Shown here one piece after another: positions 1 through 8,585 of a stretch of DNA of 64,000 nucleotides. Location: assembly GCA_041484195.1 (NCBI GenBank), contig JBGPHC010000001.1:62001-126000 (forward strand). The letters run 5' to 3'. Positions within the stretch are counted from its first letter, which is position 1; every line of letters begins with the position of its first letter. The notes beneath the pieces were generated by a model that worked only from the letters and a program-made list of their open reading frames with translations, did no database searches and was not told the origin of the DNA. The position numbers and the translations under genes were made by a program. Source of the DNA: PSRI01 sp041484195. GTDB taxonomy: Bacteria; Bacteroidota; Bacteroidia; Chitinophagales; Chitinophagaceae.

Positions 1-27
1 TTTTGGCGCTTTCTTATTGGTTGCCAT
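1..27 (-). CDS. First codons of the gene downstream of ileS, probably a TraR/DksA-type zinc-finger protein (partial)
   Basis: An ATG at base 27 on the minus strand opens a reading frame that runs off the left edge. The visible residues are MATNKKAPK, a lysine- and alanine-rich start. It begins 4 bases after the ileS stop, so it is almost certainly co-transcribed with ileS. In many Bacteroidota the gene after ileS is a DksA/TraR family regulator followed by lspA, and such proteins often open with a basic, Ala/Lys-rich stretch. The identity is inferred from that context only; nine residues cannot prove it. Confidence 0.4.
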
Positions 28-31
28 GCTT

Positions 32-3000
32 TTATGCTTTTTTGGTAACAAATACTTTTAAAGGTATATCATTTACTTCAATTTCGGTGCCATCGGCAAT
101 ATTGGGTACTAATTCGATATTGTCTGCCAAAATTTCCGCGCAAATATAGTCATTAAATTGAGTGATGCTAGGTTTCAGGGTTTCATTTTCTGACAGCTTT
201 ACCAATATCCGGTCAGTGAGGTCAAACCCACTGTCCTTGCGGATCTTCTGGATTCTATTTACCAATTCCCTGGCATTTCCTTCACGCAGCAATTCAGGTG
301 TAACCGAAATGTCCAGAGCCACCGTCAGGTCGCCTTTATTTGCCACCATCCAGCCTGGAATATCCTCGCTTTGAATCTCCACTTCATTCCGGAATATGAC
401 CACGGGTTCAGATCCTACCAGGAGGCTGATGGAACCCTCGGTTTCCAGTTTTGCAATATCTTCCTGGCTCATTCCGCTGATGATTTCGGCCACAGCCTTC
501 ATTTTAGAACCCAATTTCTTTCCCAGGGCGACATAATTAGGCTTGATTTTCTTCTTGATGAAGCTATCTTCTTCCGTGATGTATTCGAGTTGTTTTACAT
601 TCACTTCAGTTTTGATCAGGTCTTCAACAGATTCAATCTGTCTCTTCATTTCGGGACTGAGTACCGGAATCAGGACCTTCTGCAATGGCTGTCGAACTTT
701 AATATTCACTTTCTTGCGCAACGATAGAATGAGGGAGCTAATATCCTGTGCCCTTCGCATCCTTTCTTCCAGCGCAATATCGATCTGGGATTCCTGTGGC
801 AATGGAAAATCAGCATGATGCACCGACTCCACCTGGTGGCGTTTGGAAACCGCATTCAGATTGGTGAACAGACTATCACTGAAGAATGGTGAAATGGGAG
901 CCATCAGCCTCGTTATGGTTTCAAGGCATTCATAAAGGGTTTGATAAGCGCAGATCTTGTCGTGTTCATATTCTCCTTTCCAGAAACGGCGACGGCAAAG
1001 ACGAACATACCAATTGCTCAACTCTTCGTCCATGAAATCTTCAATGGCTCTTCCAGCGGCAGTTGGTTCATATTCATCCATGAATTCATTCACTTTCTTC
1101 ACCAGGCTATTCAATGACGAAAGTATCCACCTGTCAATCTCGGGCCTTTGATTCGCCGGAACATAAGTTTCACGGAATGAAAATCCATCCACATTGGCAT
1201 ATAAGATAAAGAACTGATAAGTATTAAAAAGAGTACCGAAGAATTTGCGTTGCACTTCGCGAATTCCTTCAAGGTCGAATTTCAGACTGTCCCATGGAGA
1301 AGCATTTGTGATGAGGTACCACCTTGTAGCATCCGCGCCGAATTGGCCAATGGTTTTGAATGGATCCACTACATTGCCCAGCCTTTTGCTCATTTTATTG
1401 CCGTTCTTGTCTAATACCAAACCATTGGAGACGCAGGTTTTATAAGCGAGACCCGGATAACGTTGGTCGGGATCACCAACTATTTTGACTCCGGCTTTCT
1501 TCAATGCCTCCTGTATGGATTCTTTCAGCAGGGATCCTAATGCATGCAGGGTATAAAACCAACCCCGGGTCTGGTCCACTCCTTCCGCGATAAAATCTGC
1601 CGGATAATTTTGTGCGAATATTTCCTGGTTCTCAAATGGAAAATGCCACTGGGCATAAGGCATGGCGCCGCTGTCGAACCATACATCAATCAGGTCGGGC
1701 ACCCTCTTCATGGGTTGACCCTTCGATGATACGAGTACCACCATGTCCACAAATGGCTTATGCAGATCAAGTCCTTCGCGGATCGTGGGTTGATTGAGCC
1801 CCAGTTTTTTATTCGCCTTCTGAATTTCTTCAAAAAACTCCGCAATGGAACCAATACATTTTTCCTCCGATCCATCATCCGTTTTCCAAATGGGAAGCGG
1901 GGTTCCCCAGAATCGGCTGCGACTGAGATTCCAATCAACCATATTTTCAAGCCAGTTTCCAAATCGCCCTTCACCGGTTGATTTGGGTTTCCAGTTGATC
2001 TTCTTATTCAATTCCACCATCCTGTCCTTCATGGCAGTCGTCTTAACAAACCATGCGTCCAGCGGATAATACAGAACCGGTTTGTCTGTACGCCAGCAAT
2101 GGGGATAGTTGTGTTCATATTTTTCAATCCTGAAGGCCCGGTTCTCCTTCTTCAACTTCACACATATATCAACATTTACGTCAACATAATTAGGATCGTC
2201 TGTATAATTCTTTACATAGCGATTGCTGAATTCTCCAAGGCCATCCACGAATTTCCCGGTCTTGTCCACCATCACCAGGATGCCGATTCCATATTTTTTT
2301 CCAACCTTATAGTCGTCTGCACCAAAGGCCGGTGCCATATGCACGATGCCCGTGCCTTCTTCGATGGTTACAAAATCACCCAGCAGGATTCTGAAAGGAT
2401 CACCTCCGGAATTTTTAGGACTGTTCGATTGGAAGGGCATGAGCTGCTCATAACGGATTTCTTCTAATTTCCTGCCTTTGAATTCTGAAATGATTTTGTA
2501 TGGCAATTGCTTTTTTCTGATGAGCTGTTCGAAATCAGCCTTGAGGCGGGGGTTATGATCTCCGATAAGCATTTCATCCGAGCCCCTCACCAGCCAATTG
2601 GTGATGGCATCGTAGAGTTGCTGGTTTTCTCCTTCCTTCCATTCGTCGATATTTTCAGGAAAGTAATGATGAAGGAGAGATTTGGCCAATATGACCGAGC
2701 ATGGCTTGCCGGAATAAGGATTAAATGTCTTTACGAGTATATAATCAATATTCGGCCCCACAGCCAGACCCAGGTTTGAGGGAAGAGTCCAGGGTGTTGT
2801 GGTCCAGGCCATGAAGAATACCTGATCTGTACCCGCCGCGTCGAATAGAAAAGCCGACTTATCATTTTTCACCGCTTTAAACATGGCCACACAACTGGTA
2901 TCCTTCACCATTTTATAGGTTCCAGGTTGGTTAAGTTCATGAGAACTTAGGCCGGTTCCTGCCGCGGGAGAATAGGGCTGAATACTTACGCTCTCATATA

Positions 3001-3520
3001 ATAAATCCCTGTTGTACAGTTCTTTCAGGCTCCACCAAAGGCTCTCAATATATTCATTCCGGAATGTGATATATGGGTGCTCGAGATCAACCCAATAGCC
3101 CATTTTGGTAGTCAATTCGTCCCACTTGTCTTTGTATTTTAATACTTCACGACGGCAGGTGGCATTATATTCTTCTACAGATATTTTCTTTCCAATATCT
3201 TCCTTTGTGATGCCCAGCATTTTTTCAACACCCAGTTCTACCGGAAGACCATGAGTATCCCATCCTGCTTTCCGTTTCACCTGGAATCCTTTCATCGTTT
3301 TGTATCTGCAGACCAGATCTTTCAAAGATCTGGATATGACATGATGAATGCCAGGCAAACCGTTGGCGCTCGGAGGACCTTCATAAAATACGAAAGGAGC
3401 TGCGCCATCACGCAGGCTCACACTCTTTTCAAATGCATGATTATCAATCCATAATGAGAGAACTTCCTTTTCTATTGCCGGTAAGTTGAGCTGATTATAT
3501 TCCCTGTATTTAGCTGCCAT
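32..3520 (-). CDS. ileS: Isoleucyl-tRNA synthetase, IleRS2 type with GIHH signature
   Basis: Charges tRNA-Ile with isoleucine in the cytoplasm. The 1162 residues are long for a bacterial IleRS and fit the eukaryote-like IleRS2 form. The class I signature after PPSANGLP (about residues 57-60) reads GIHH, where most IleRS have HIGH. The second signature is NKMSKRLGN. The editing domain region carries the TTTPWTLPSNLG motif, and WFDSGAMPYAQW and DQTRGWFYTL are further family blocks. The start codon at 3520 gives the expected N-terminus with no upstream extension. The gene is transcribed leftward, apparently from a TAACTTCG -7 box about 20 bases upstream, and leads into another gene after 4 bases. 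Family knowledge links the swapped GxHH signature in some IleRS2 enzymes to extreme mupirocin resistance; whether that holds here is inference. Confidence 0.97.
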   Translation of the reverse strand: MAAKYREYNQLNLPAIEKEVLSLWIDNHAFEKSVSLRDGAAPFVFYEGPPSANGLPGIHHVISRSLKDLVCRYKTMKGFQVKRKAGWDTHGLPVELGVEKMLGITKEDIGKKISVEEYNATCRREVLKYKDKWDELTTKMGYWVDLEHPYITFRNEYIESLWWSLKELYNRDLLYESVSIQPYSPAAGTGLSSHELNQPGTYKMVKDTSCVAMFKAVKNDKSAFLFDAAGTDQVFFMAWTTTPWTLPSNLGLAVGPNIDYILVKTFNPYSGKPCSVILAKSLLHHYFPENIDEWKEGENQQLYDAITNWLVRGSDEMLIGDHNPRLKADFEQLIRKKQLPYKIISEFKGRKLEEIRYEQLMPFQSNSPKNSGGDPFRILLGDFVTIEEGTGIVHMAPAFGADDYKVGKKYGIGILVMVDKTGKFVDGLGEFSNRYVKNYTDDPNYVDVNVDICVKLKKENRAFRIEKYEHNYPHCWRTDKPVLYYPLDAWFVKTTAMKDRMVELNKKINWKPKSTGEGRFGNWLENMVDWNLSRSRFWGTPLPIWKTDDGSEEKCIGSIAEFFEEIQKANKKLGLNQPTIREGLDLHKPFVDMVVLVSSKGQPMKRVPDLIDVWFDSGAMPYAQWHFPFENQEIFAQNYPADFIAEGVDQTRGWFYTLHALGSLLKESIQEALKKAGVKIVGDPDQRYPGLAYKTCVSNGLVLDKNGNKMSKRLGNVVDPFKTIGQFGADATRWYLITNASPWDSLKFDLEGIREVQRKFFGTLFNTYQFFILYANVDGFSFRETYVPANQRPEIDRWILSSLNSLVKKVNEFMDEYEPTAAGRAIEDFMDEELSNWYVRLCRRRFWKGEYEHDKICAYQTLYECLETITRLMAPISPFFSDSLFTNLNAVSKRHQVESVHHADFPLPQESQIDIALEERMRRAQDISSLILSLRKKVNIKVRQPLQKVLIPVLSPEMKRQIESVEDLIKTEVNVKQLEYITEEDSFIKKKIKPNYVALGKKLGSKMKAVAEIISGMSQEDIAKLETEGSISLLVGSEPVVIFRNEVEIQSEDIPGWMVANKGDLTVALDISVTPELLREGNARELVNRIQKIRKDSGFDLTDRILVKLSENETLKPSITQFNDYICAEILADNIELVPNIADGTEIEVNDIPLKVFVTKKA

Positions 3521-3539
3521 ATTTCCTAAAAAATGGGAG

Positions 3540-3547
3540 CGAAGTTA
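3540..3547 (-). promoter_or_regulatory. Candidate -7 box for ileS
   Basis: Minus strand reads TAACTTCG, a one-mismatch match to the Bacteroidota -7 element TAnnTTTG, ending 20 bases before the ileS ATG. The same TAnnTTCG variant lies before hemA and the class III aminotransferase gene in this window. No clear -33 TTG was found. Confidence 0.35.
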
Positions 3548-3698
3548 CTGAATTAAAAGAGGAATTGCCGACAAAGAGAGATAATTCACAGGCATGCATT
3601 TTCGGATATTCAACATCAGAAAATGCCAGCCAGACCCAGATTTGATCTGAAAAAAATCGTTAATAATTTTAACTCTTAGTTTTCCACATTTTCCGGCT

Positions 3699-3714
3699 TT
3701 GGCATAGTTTCTGG
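3699..3714 (+). promoter_or_regulatory. Candidate sigma-54 (-24/-12) promoter
   Basis: The sequence TTGGCATAGTTTCTGG has the -24 GG dinucleotide (3701-3702) exactly 10 bases before a second dinucleotide GG (3713-3714). The sigma-54 consensus is TGGCAC-N5-TTGC, so the -24 half (TTGGCAT) is good and the -12 half (CTGGA in place of TTGCA) is imperfect. A start site near 3725 would leave a leader of under 40 bases before the ATG at 3762. It drives rightward, away from ileS. Confidence 0.4.
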
Positions 3715-3761
3715 AAATTATTCCGTGTAATGATTCATGTAGAATTTTTCAATCAATAGCC

Positions 3762-3920
3762 ATGAAAACCACGTTGAACATATCATATAGCATCCAACCG
3801 GAGTTTTATTCAAACAATTCAGGAAGTCGCAATTCGGGCATCTACCCTCACCAGGGTCATTTCCATTTGGCAGGCAGGCCAATGGTTCTGCCAGGCTCAT
3901 GCCCGGTGCGTATTGCGTGA
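3762..3920 (+). CDS. Possible 52-residue small protein
   Basis: An ATG at 3762 opens a 52-codon frame starting MKTTLNISYSIQPEFY and ending CPVRIA. It is polar, rich in Ser, Asn, Pro and Gly, and has no membrane segment, lipobox or recognised domain. It follows a possible sigma-54 promoter at a suitable distance and is followed, after a second tiny frame (MKNQLYHHNPY, 3936-3971), by a stem-loop at 4008-4025. I do not recognise it. The frame is short enough to be chance; the promoter and the stem-loop are the reasons to list it. Confidence 0.3.
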   Translation: MKTTLNISYSIQPEFYSNNSGSRNSGIYPHQGHFHLAGRPMVLPGSCPVRIA

Positions 3921-3984
3921 GAGAGATTTAGTAAGATGAAAAACCAACTATACCATCACAACCCATATTGATAAATTTTTTCCA

Positions 3985-4010
3985 GGGTTTAGGGATTAGG
4001 GATCGAGGGG
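3985..4010 (+). other. G-quadruplex motif
   Basis: The plus strand holds four G-tracts, GGG-N4-GGG-N4-GGG-N5-GGGG (tracts at 3985, 3992, 3999 and 4007), separated by TTTA, ATTA and ATCGA. This fits the canonical intramolecular three-tetrad rule. It lies in a non-coding spacer and overlaps the left arm of the following stem-loop, so the two structures would compete in RNA. Confidence 0.6.
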
Positions 4011-4025
4011 AGCAATCATGCTCCC
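4008..4025 (+). terminator. Stem-loop, possible terminator of the small transcript
   Basis: GGGAGC (4008-4013) and GCTCCC (4020-4025) form a perfect 6-bp stem with a 6-base loop. No T-tract follows, only TTCACTTATTAT, so termination is unproven. It sits between the small rightward ORF and the convergent 3' end of the DUF1111 gene and could serve either. Confidence 0.4.
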
Positions 4026-4125
4026 TTCACTTATTATATACCGGCACGGATTTACTCCCCGAAGATCATGGAAGTCTTACAAGTGGGAGGCTTTCCCTTT
4101 TGCAGATGATGCAATTCCTTAATAT

Positions 4126-5508
4126 CTACAATGATTTCAGGAATTTGATAAGCGCCTTCCTCTCAGAAGAAGGCAATTGAACAAATTTCTGTTTAGCGTT
4201 TTCGGCTTCTCCTTCGTGCCAGAGGATGGCTTCTTCCAGGGTCCTCGCCCTTCCGTCGTGCAAGTAGAAGGGAACGCCATTGGTTTTTTCGAACAGGCCG
4301 ATTCCCCACAAAGCCGGTGTCTTCCATTCTCTTTCATTTGCCTGGAAATCGGGCCGGCCATCTGCAAGTCCATCCCCCATATCATGAAGCAGCAAATCAG
4401 TATATGGATGAATTCTTTGATTGCTGATGGTCTTCAATGTTAGATCAATGCCTGTCTGCATGGTTGGTTTGTGGCAAGCCGCACATTGTATTTGTGTGAA
4501 AATATTTTCTCCCTGCCTGGCCACCGGGTCCAGGACATTTCTCCTGGCAGGCACTGCAAGTGTTTTAATGTAGAATACTGCCGCGTTCAGGATGCTGTCG
4601 GGCAATTCCGGATCGTCGTGTAATGCATCCAGTTGAGTTTGCCCCCAACTGCTTTCCTGCGGGAACACATAATTTGTTACACCCATATCCTGGTTATAGG
4701 CGCCAGCTACTTGGGTCAGCAGGGTGGCTACATTTGCCTTCAGGCCAAATCGTCCCAGCATCATTTTCTTTTGCACGGGATCATATACATAGTTGGGTCT
4801 TCCGCTTATTCCGTCTCCGTCCCGGTCATTTTCGTCCGTAAATGAAAGGATTGTGGCTTCAGGAATATTTTGCAGAAGGCCCAGGCCAAAAAAAGGCGGT
4901 GCCATACGTGGAGAAATCAGGAGATTCCCTGGTAAAGCTTTATAAGGACTGACTAAATTATAAGTTGGTTCCCGGAGGCTGACCGTTTCTCCATCGGGAA
5001 AACTGAATGCTTGTTCCGTATAGCCAATTTCAATCTTCGCTTCAGGTTGCACTCCGAAAACTGCGAGGTCCTGTAACTGGGTTCCAAATCCCTCCACGGC
5101 CTTAGTCCCTCCAAATTCATCAGTACCGGTAATGCTTAAGCGAAGGAGCAGGGAGGAATTCACCAAACCCGCTGTGGGGCTTCCCTTTCCATCATTATGG
5201 TGGCAGGAAATGCAGGATACATTGCTGAATACAGGTCCCAGCCCCGGATTGACGGGTGCGGGAGCCGTGACAAATGTTGCTCCTATCGCCCCATCTCCCA
5301 ATTCATGCACCTGTTCATCGCGTTCGTTCAATCCTGATACCTGGTGACCGAATGCCTTACTGGTTTCGTCAAATACCGAAGCTTCTCCGCCTGATAAGCG
5401 GGGATCAAAACCGGAGTCCTGGAACAATCCAGGCTTCCGGCACATCATGAAGAGAGCCGGCCCTACCAGGATGGCCACTATCCAGTACATTTTTTTTACT
5501 CTCATCAT
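4126..5508 (-). CDS. Di-haem oxidoreductase-family (DUF1111) lipoprotein cytochrome
   Basis: A 460-residue c-type di-haem protein of the DUF1111/di-haem oxidoreductase family, often labelled putative peroxidase or thiol oxidoreductase. The N-terminus has a hydrophobic stretch and a possible lipobox ending at Cys23 (ALFMMC), so it is probably anchored in the envelope. CISCH (Cys99, Cys102, His103) and CAACH (around residue 340) are the two haem c attachment sites. It is last in a leftward unit after porin, Rieske and imelysin genes; the gap to imelysin is 67 bases. In Proteobacteria, DUF1111 and imelysin genes are paired in iron-regulated loci, so a role in reductive or oxidative iron handling outside the cytoplasm is likely. 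Its substrate is not known from sequence. Confidence 0.85.
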   Translation of the reverse strand: MMRVKKMYWIVAILVGPALFMMCRKPGLFQDSGFDPRLSGGEASVFDETSKAFGHQVSGLNERDEQVHELGDGAIGATFVTAPAPVNPGLGPVFSNVSCISCHHNDGKGSPTAGLVNSSLLLRLSITGTDEFGGTKAVEGFGTQLQDLAVFGVQPEAKIEIGYTEQAFSFPDGETVSLREPTYNLVSPYKALPGNLLISPRMAPPFFGLGLLQNIPEATILSFTDENDRDGDGISGRPNYVYDPVQKKMMLGRFGLKANVATLLTQVAGAYNQDMGVTNYVFPQESSWGQTQLDALHDDPELPDSILNAAVFYIKTLAVPARRNVLDPVARQGENIFTQIQCAACHKPTMQTGIDLTLKTISNQRIHPYTDLLLHDMGDGLADGRPDFQANEREWKTPALWGIGLFEKTNGVPFYLHDGRARTLEEAILWHEGEAENAKQKFVQLPSSERKALIKFLKSL

Positions 5509-5575
5509 ACTGACTCCGGATTGAATTTCTTAACACATCTGATATCCATCACACTGCTATTATTAATGAATCAGA

Positions 5576-6646
5576 TCAATCTATAATATTTTGCATAATG
5601 AAGGTCCTTAGCTTACCATCAAGTGTAGCCGAAAGCTCACTGATCGCATCCATAGTCTGGCGGCATTGGATCCTCTGCTCTAATATGGCTTTTTCGTAGG
5701 GCACAGTAATATTATTGAAGGAATTGATTGCGGCATTAAAATTTTGCTTCAGTTCATTGTCCAGGGAAATATTCCTAGCTCTCACCAGCTCGCTCAATCC
5801 TACGCCATCATCATTGAATTTCCCTTCGTATGCATTGAAAGCCCCGGTGATATTATTCTTGAAGTCCGTAACCGAATTCCCACTGAAGGGGGATTCAACG
5901 ATAGCTGGATCCTGCGCATCAAATGGCTCCAGCATTTTACCTTCCCCAACCTCTTCACAAATGGCCAGCAGGCCCTCCAGGATGCTTGTGAACGCGTCTT
6001 GCTTTTTGGGATACAGTGAACTGCCTTTCCCTGCATTCAAAATGTATTGACCATAGTTGCCGCCACCAGGCGCCCAACTATCATATAATTTTTCTGCTTG
6101 TGATTTCAGATGCAGCGACAGGCTGGTCAAATATTGTTTCTGCCTTGCATTAATAGAGGCAGCGGTTTGGGCACCGTTCTTACCCCATAGGATATACTCC
6201 ATGGGGTGATATCCCTTGAGAGAACGTTGTGAAAGTGCTTCAATGTCGGAAACACCCAGGGGATTACTGCTGTTCATGAGCGAGTCCAGGTCGTTAAAGC
6301 TCACCGGCCAGGTATCTGTTTCAGGATCATATTCATCATCCTCCACGGGCCCGAACAGAAATCCTTCACATCTTTCCCAGGTGGCGCGGAGCCCCTTCCA
6401 GGCTTCACGCGCAGCCAGCAGATTAGTGTCTGTGGTATTCGCATCGAAGGCAGTAACCTTACTGTTCAGCGTAGCTGCCTTCGTCTTCAATTCTTCGTAA
6501 CCAGGCAATGCCACCACGTTTACGAAATCCATAAGGGCCCGGTCTTTCAGTCCTTCGAAATCAGTTGAGGTATTACCATCATTCTTTCTGCAGGAAAGGT
6601 TCAGAATAATAGCAATAGAAAAGAACAGTATGGAAAGCCTATTCAT
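5576..6646 (-). CDS. Imelysin-family lipoprotein (peptidase M75 fold)
   Basis: A 356-residue imelysin-like protein. The signal peptide ends in a lipobox at Cys19 (LNLSC), predicting an outer-membrane or periplasmic lipoprotein. The family motif GxHxxE is present as GYHPME (Gly145, His147, Glu150), the proposed metal site. Despite the peptidase name, imelysins are regarded as iron-uptake proteins (EfeO, IrpA and ICMP groups) and the motif is thought to bind iron. The gap to the Rieske gene upstream is only 12 bases, and the DUF1111 cytochrome follows. Iron import is inferred from family and neighbours, not from a visible iron-box. Confidence 0.9.
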   Translation of the reverse strand: MNRLSILFFSIAIILNLSCRKNDGNTSTDFEGLKDRALMDFVNVVALPGYEELKTKAATLNSKVTAFDANTTDTNLLAAREAWKGLRATWERCEGFLFGPVEDDEYDPETDTWPVSFNDLDSLMNSSNPLGVSDIEALSQRSLKGYHPMEYILWGKNGAQTAASINARQKQYLTSLSLHLKSQAEKLYDSWAPGGGNYGQYILNAGKGSSLYPKKQDAFTSILEGLLAICEEVGEGKMLEPFDAQDPAIVESPFSGNSVTDFKNNITGAFNAYEGKFNDDGVGLSELVRARNISLDNELKQNFNAAINSFNNITVPYEKAILEQRIQCRQTMDAISELSATLDGKLRTFIMQNIID

Positions 6647-6658
6647 GAAATGAATGAT

Positions 6659-7084
6659 TTAAAGATAAACAACGAGGTTGCCTGGCACCAATTCGGTTTG
6701 CAATTCCCTGAGCTTTTGTTCTGCCGGGCCTTTGGTTACATTGCCATCCTTATCAAAATGACTGCCATGGAGACTGCAGGTATATCCTCTGCCTGTGGGG
6801 GTCAATTGGTTTGCCTGGTGTGTGCATTTAAGAAGTAGCGCCTTGTAACTGTTATCGGGATTTTTCTGAACTGCTATTTCATAATTGAAATGAGCGGGCC
6901 TGACTACCTGGAAAACATCCTTTTCGAACAGGCTCAGCGGCAATTCCAATTTATTGTCATGGATATCGGTCTTGAATACTGCATAGGATGGGCTGCAGGA
7001 GGATAAACCCGATAGTCCCGTTGAAACTGCAGCCGCCAACAGACAGGCCCTGCAACTGTCCAATATAAAATCTCTCCTTTGCAT
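6659..7084 (-). CDS. Rieske [2Fe-2S] protein, exported
   Basis: A 141-residue Rieske protein. Ligand motifs are CTH (Cys87, His89) and CSLHG (Cys103, His106), the C-x-H...C-x2-H pattern. The second half of the C-x-H-x16-x-C pattern is intact, so the cluster should assemble. The N-terminus MQRRDF has twin arginines followed by a hydrophobic run and a possible lipobox at Cys30 (LSSC), so Tat export of a folded cluster-bearing lipoprotein is plausible. The gap to the porin gene is 5 bases and to imelysin 12. In this unit it could pass electrons to or from the di-haem cytochrome during iron reduction or oxidation; that is inference. Confidence 0.88.
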   Translation of the reverse strand: MQRRDFILDSCRACLLAAAVSTGLSGLSSCSPSYAVFKTDIHDNKLELPLSLFEKDVFQVVRPAHFNYEIAVQKNPDNSYKALLLKCTHQANQLTPTGRGYTCSLHGSHFDKDGNVTKGPAEQKLRELQTELVPGNLVVYL

Positions 7085-7089
7085 TGTCG

Positions 7090-8334
7090 CTAGAATGAAT
7101 AACCGATACCAAGATTAAAAAATGAATTGCCCTGCTTATATGGTATTGCAACCGGACTCGGATTCACTACCAGGGCAGGATTTTCCGGGCCTGTATGCAA
7201 TATCCTCAGGTCGGTTTTGATCACCACATTGTGTATGGGCAAATAGCTCAGCCCTACAATTAAGTTCTCCTGCTTCACCTTCCCGTCGTAGATGCCGTTT
7301 TTAGGAATTTGTTGATTCAGGTCCAGTATTTCATAGCGGGCGAACAAATTCAATTCCTGGCCCTTCAGGGATTTGGAGTTCTCAAACAAATTGTAAGCCA
7401 GTTCGGCGTATGCCCCGTACCTGTTTCGGGAAATATTGCTTGCATAGGCCCGGTTGAGGCTGGATGCATCGGGAAATGAGATGAAGCTGGCCAGGCCTTT
7501 GGCAGAAAACCCGTTCCCGCTCCACTGCACATTGGCTTCTGTCAGGTATAACGGTAAGGCAAAAGCGCCGGAACTTAATTCGAGGCTATCGCTCTGTCTC
7601 TTGTTGAGGCCATTGGTTCCACCGGCATATCCCGAAACCTGGAACCTGAAATTATTCAGGAAATATTGAACAGAAGCCGTAAGAGCCAGGTTATTGGCTG
7701 ATACGTTAGCACCTTCTCCCCTGCCTCCCCTGATTCCTGAGCCATGTTCGAAACCGGCGGAATTGAGTCCTGTAATCAACGCGACACTATAATTCAATGG
7801 GAGGTTTCCCGGTCTACCGTAGAAGCCCAAGCCCAATTCCCTCCAGGTTGCAGGGATCAACAACTGTTCCACGATCGGGCGCTCCACGCCGTTAAAATTC
7901 ACCGGCAAATGATTTTCATTGAGTATCCCGATTCGGGGTGTGAACAATCCTGCCACGAAGTATTGGCGTGGATTGAGATCAAATTTCAGGAATGCCTGTT
8001 CCATAGAAATTTCTGCATCAAATCCGCTTCCCTCACCTGCCGCCACTTTAGCGTTCTCCAATTCCATTTCACTAAAAAAAGAAATTTTAGAATTGAATTG
8101 ATGGCCCACAAACAGAACCACTCTTTCTAAAGTGGCCCGGGATTTCTGTTCATTAAAATCCCTTTGATAAAAGGCGCTTCCATAACCTGAAATGACTGTC
8201 TTTGCTTTTGAGAGCCCCGCATTCAGGGAATCCTCTCCTGTTTTGAGGACTAATTCCTGGGCAGGTGTATATTGTTGCGCAAATAATGTCGCGGCACAAC
8301 TGCATGCAATTACTAAACATGTAACTTTCTTCAT
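7090..8334 (-). CDS. Outer-membrane porin-like beta-barrel protein
   Basis: A 414-residue protein with a clear signal peptide (cleavage near ATLFAQ, residues 15-20), then alternating aromatic and polar strands and a C-terminal GIGYSF ending typical of outer-membrane barrels. Blocks such as FFSEMELENA and FVAGLFTPRIG resemble phosphate-selective-porin-like and related Bacteroidota porins. It is the first gene of the unit porin-Rieske-imelysin-DUF1111 and so probably supplies the outer-membrane entry route. The transported solute cannot be read from sequence. An inverted repeat about 90 bases upstream may be an operator. Confidence 0.8.
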   Translation of the reverse strand: MKKVTCLVIACSCAATLFAQQYTPAQELVLKTGEDSLNAGLSKAKTVISGYGSAFYQRDFNEQKSRATLERVVLFVGHQFNSKISFFSEMELENAKVAAGEGSGFDAEISMEQAFLKFDLNPRQYFVAGLFTPRIGILNENHLPVNFNGVERPIVEQLLIPATWRELGLGFYGRPGNLPLNYSVALITGLNSAGFEHGSGIRGGRGEGANVSANNLALTASVQYFLNNFRFQVSGYAGGTNGLNKRQSDSLELSSGAFALPLYLTEANVQWSGNGFSAKGLASFISFPDASSLNRAYASNISRNRYGAYAELAYNLFENSKSLKGQELNLFARYEILDLNQQIPKNGIYDGKVKQENLIVGLSYLPIHNVVIKTDLRILHTGPENPALVVNPSPVAIPYKQGNSFFNLGIGYSF

Positions 8335-8422
8335 AGCCTTGTTTTCATTTTGTCAGCCAGCAAAGAAAGCCGAATAGACACTGTTAACCTTTCGGGAAAG
8401 GGAAATCAATTTACGCAAAAGG

Positions 8423-8439
8423 GAATAGCTTTTCTATTC
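8423..8439. promoter_or_regulatory. Inverted repeat upstream of the porin unit
   Basis: GAATAG-CTTTT-CTATTC is a perfect 6-bp inverted repeat with a 5-base spacer. A further half-site (CGAATAG on plus) is at 8371-8377, nearer the porin start. The repeat does not match a Fur box. The 250-base spacer between hemJ and the porin gene shows nothing else I can support. Confidence 0.35.
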
Positions 8440-8585
8440 GATACATGGTTGCATTTCAATTGGAAATTAATGCTGCGGACCCCGAAGTGAAATGTTCCGG
8501 AATTCATCAAAACGAAGACACCAGTTGGGGAACAAGGATCTTATTGAGACCTGATCTACTGCATCGATCCAATACTAGGGCGTCG

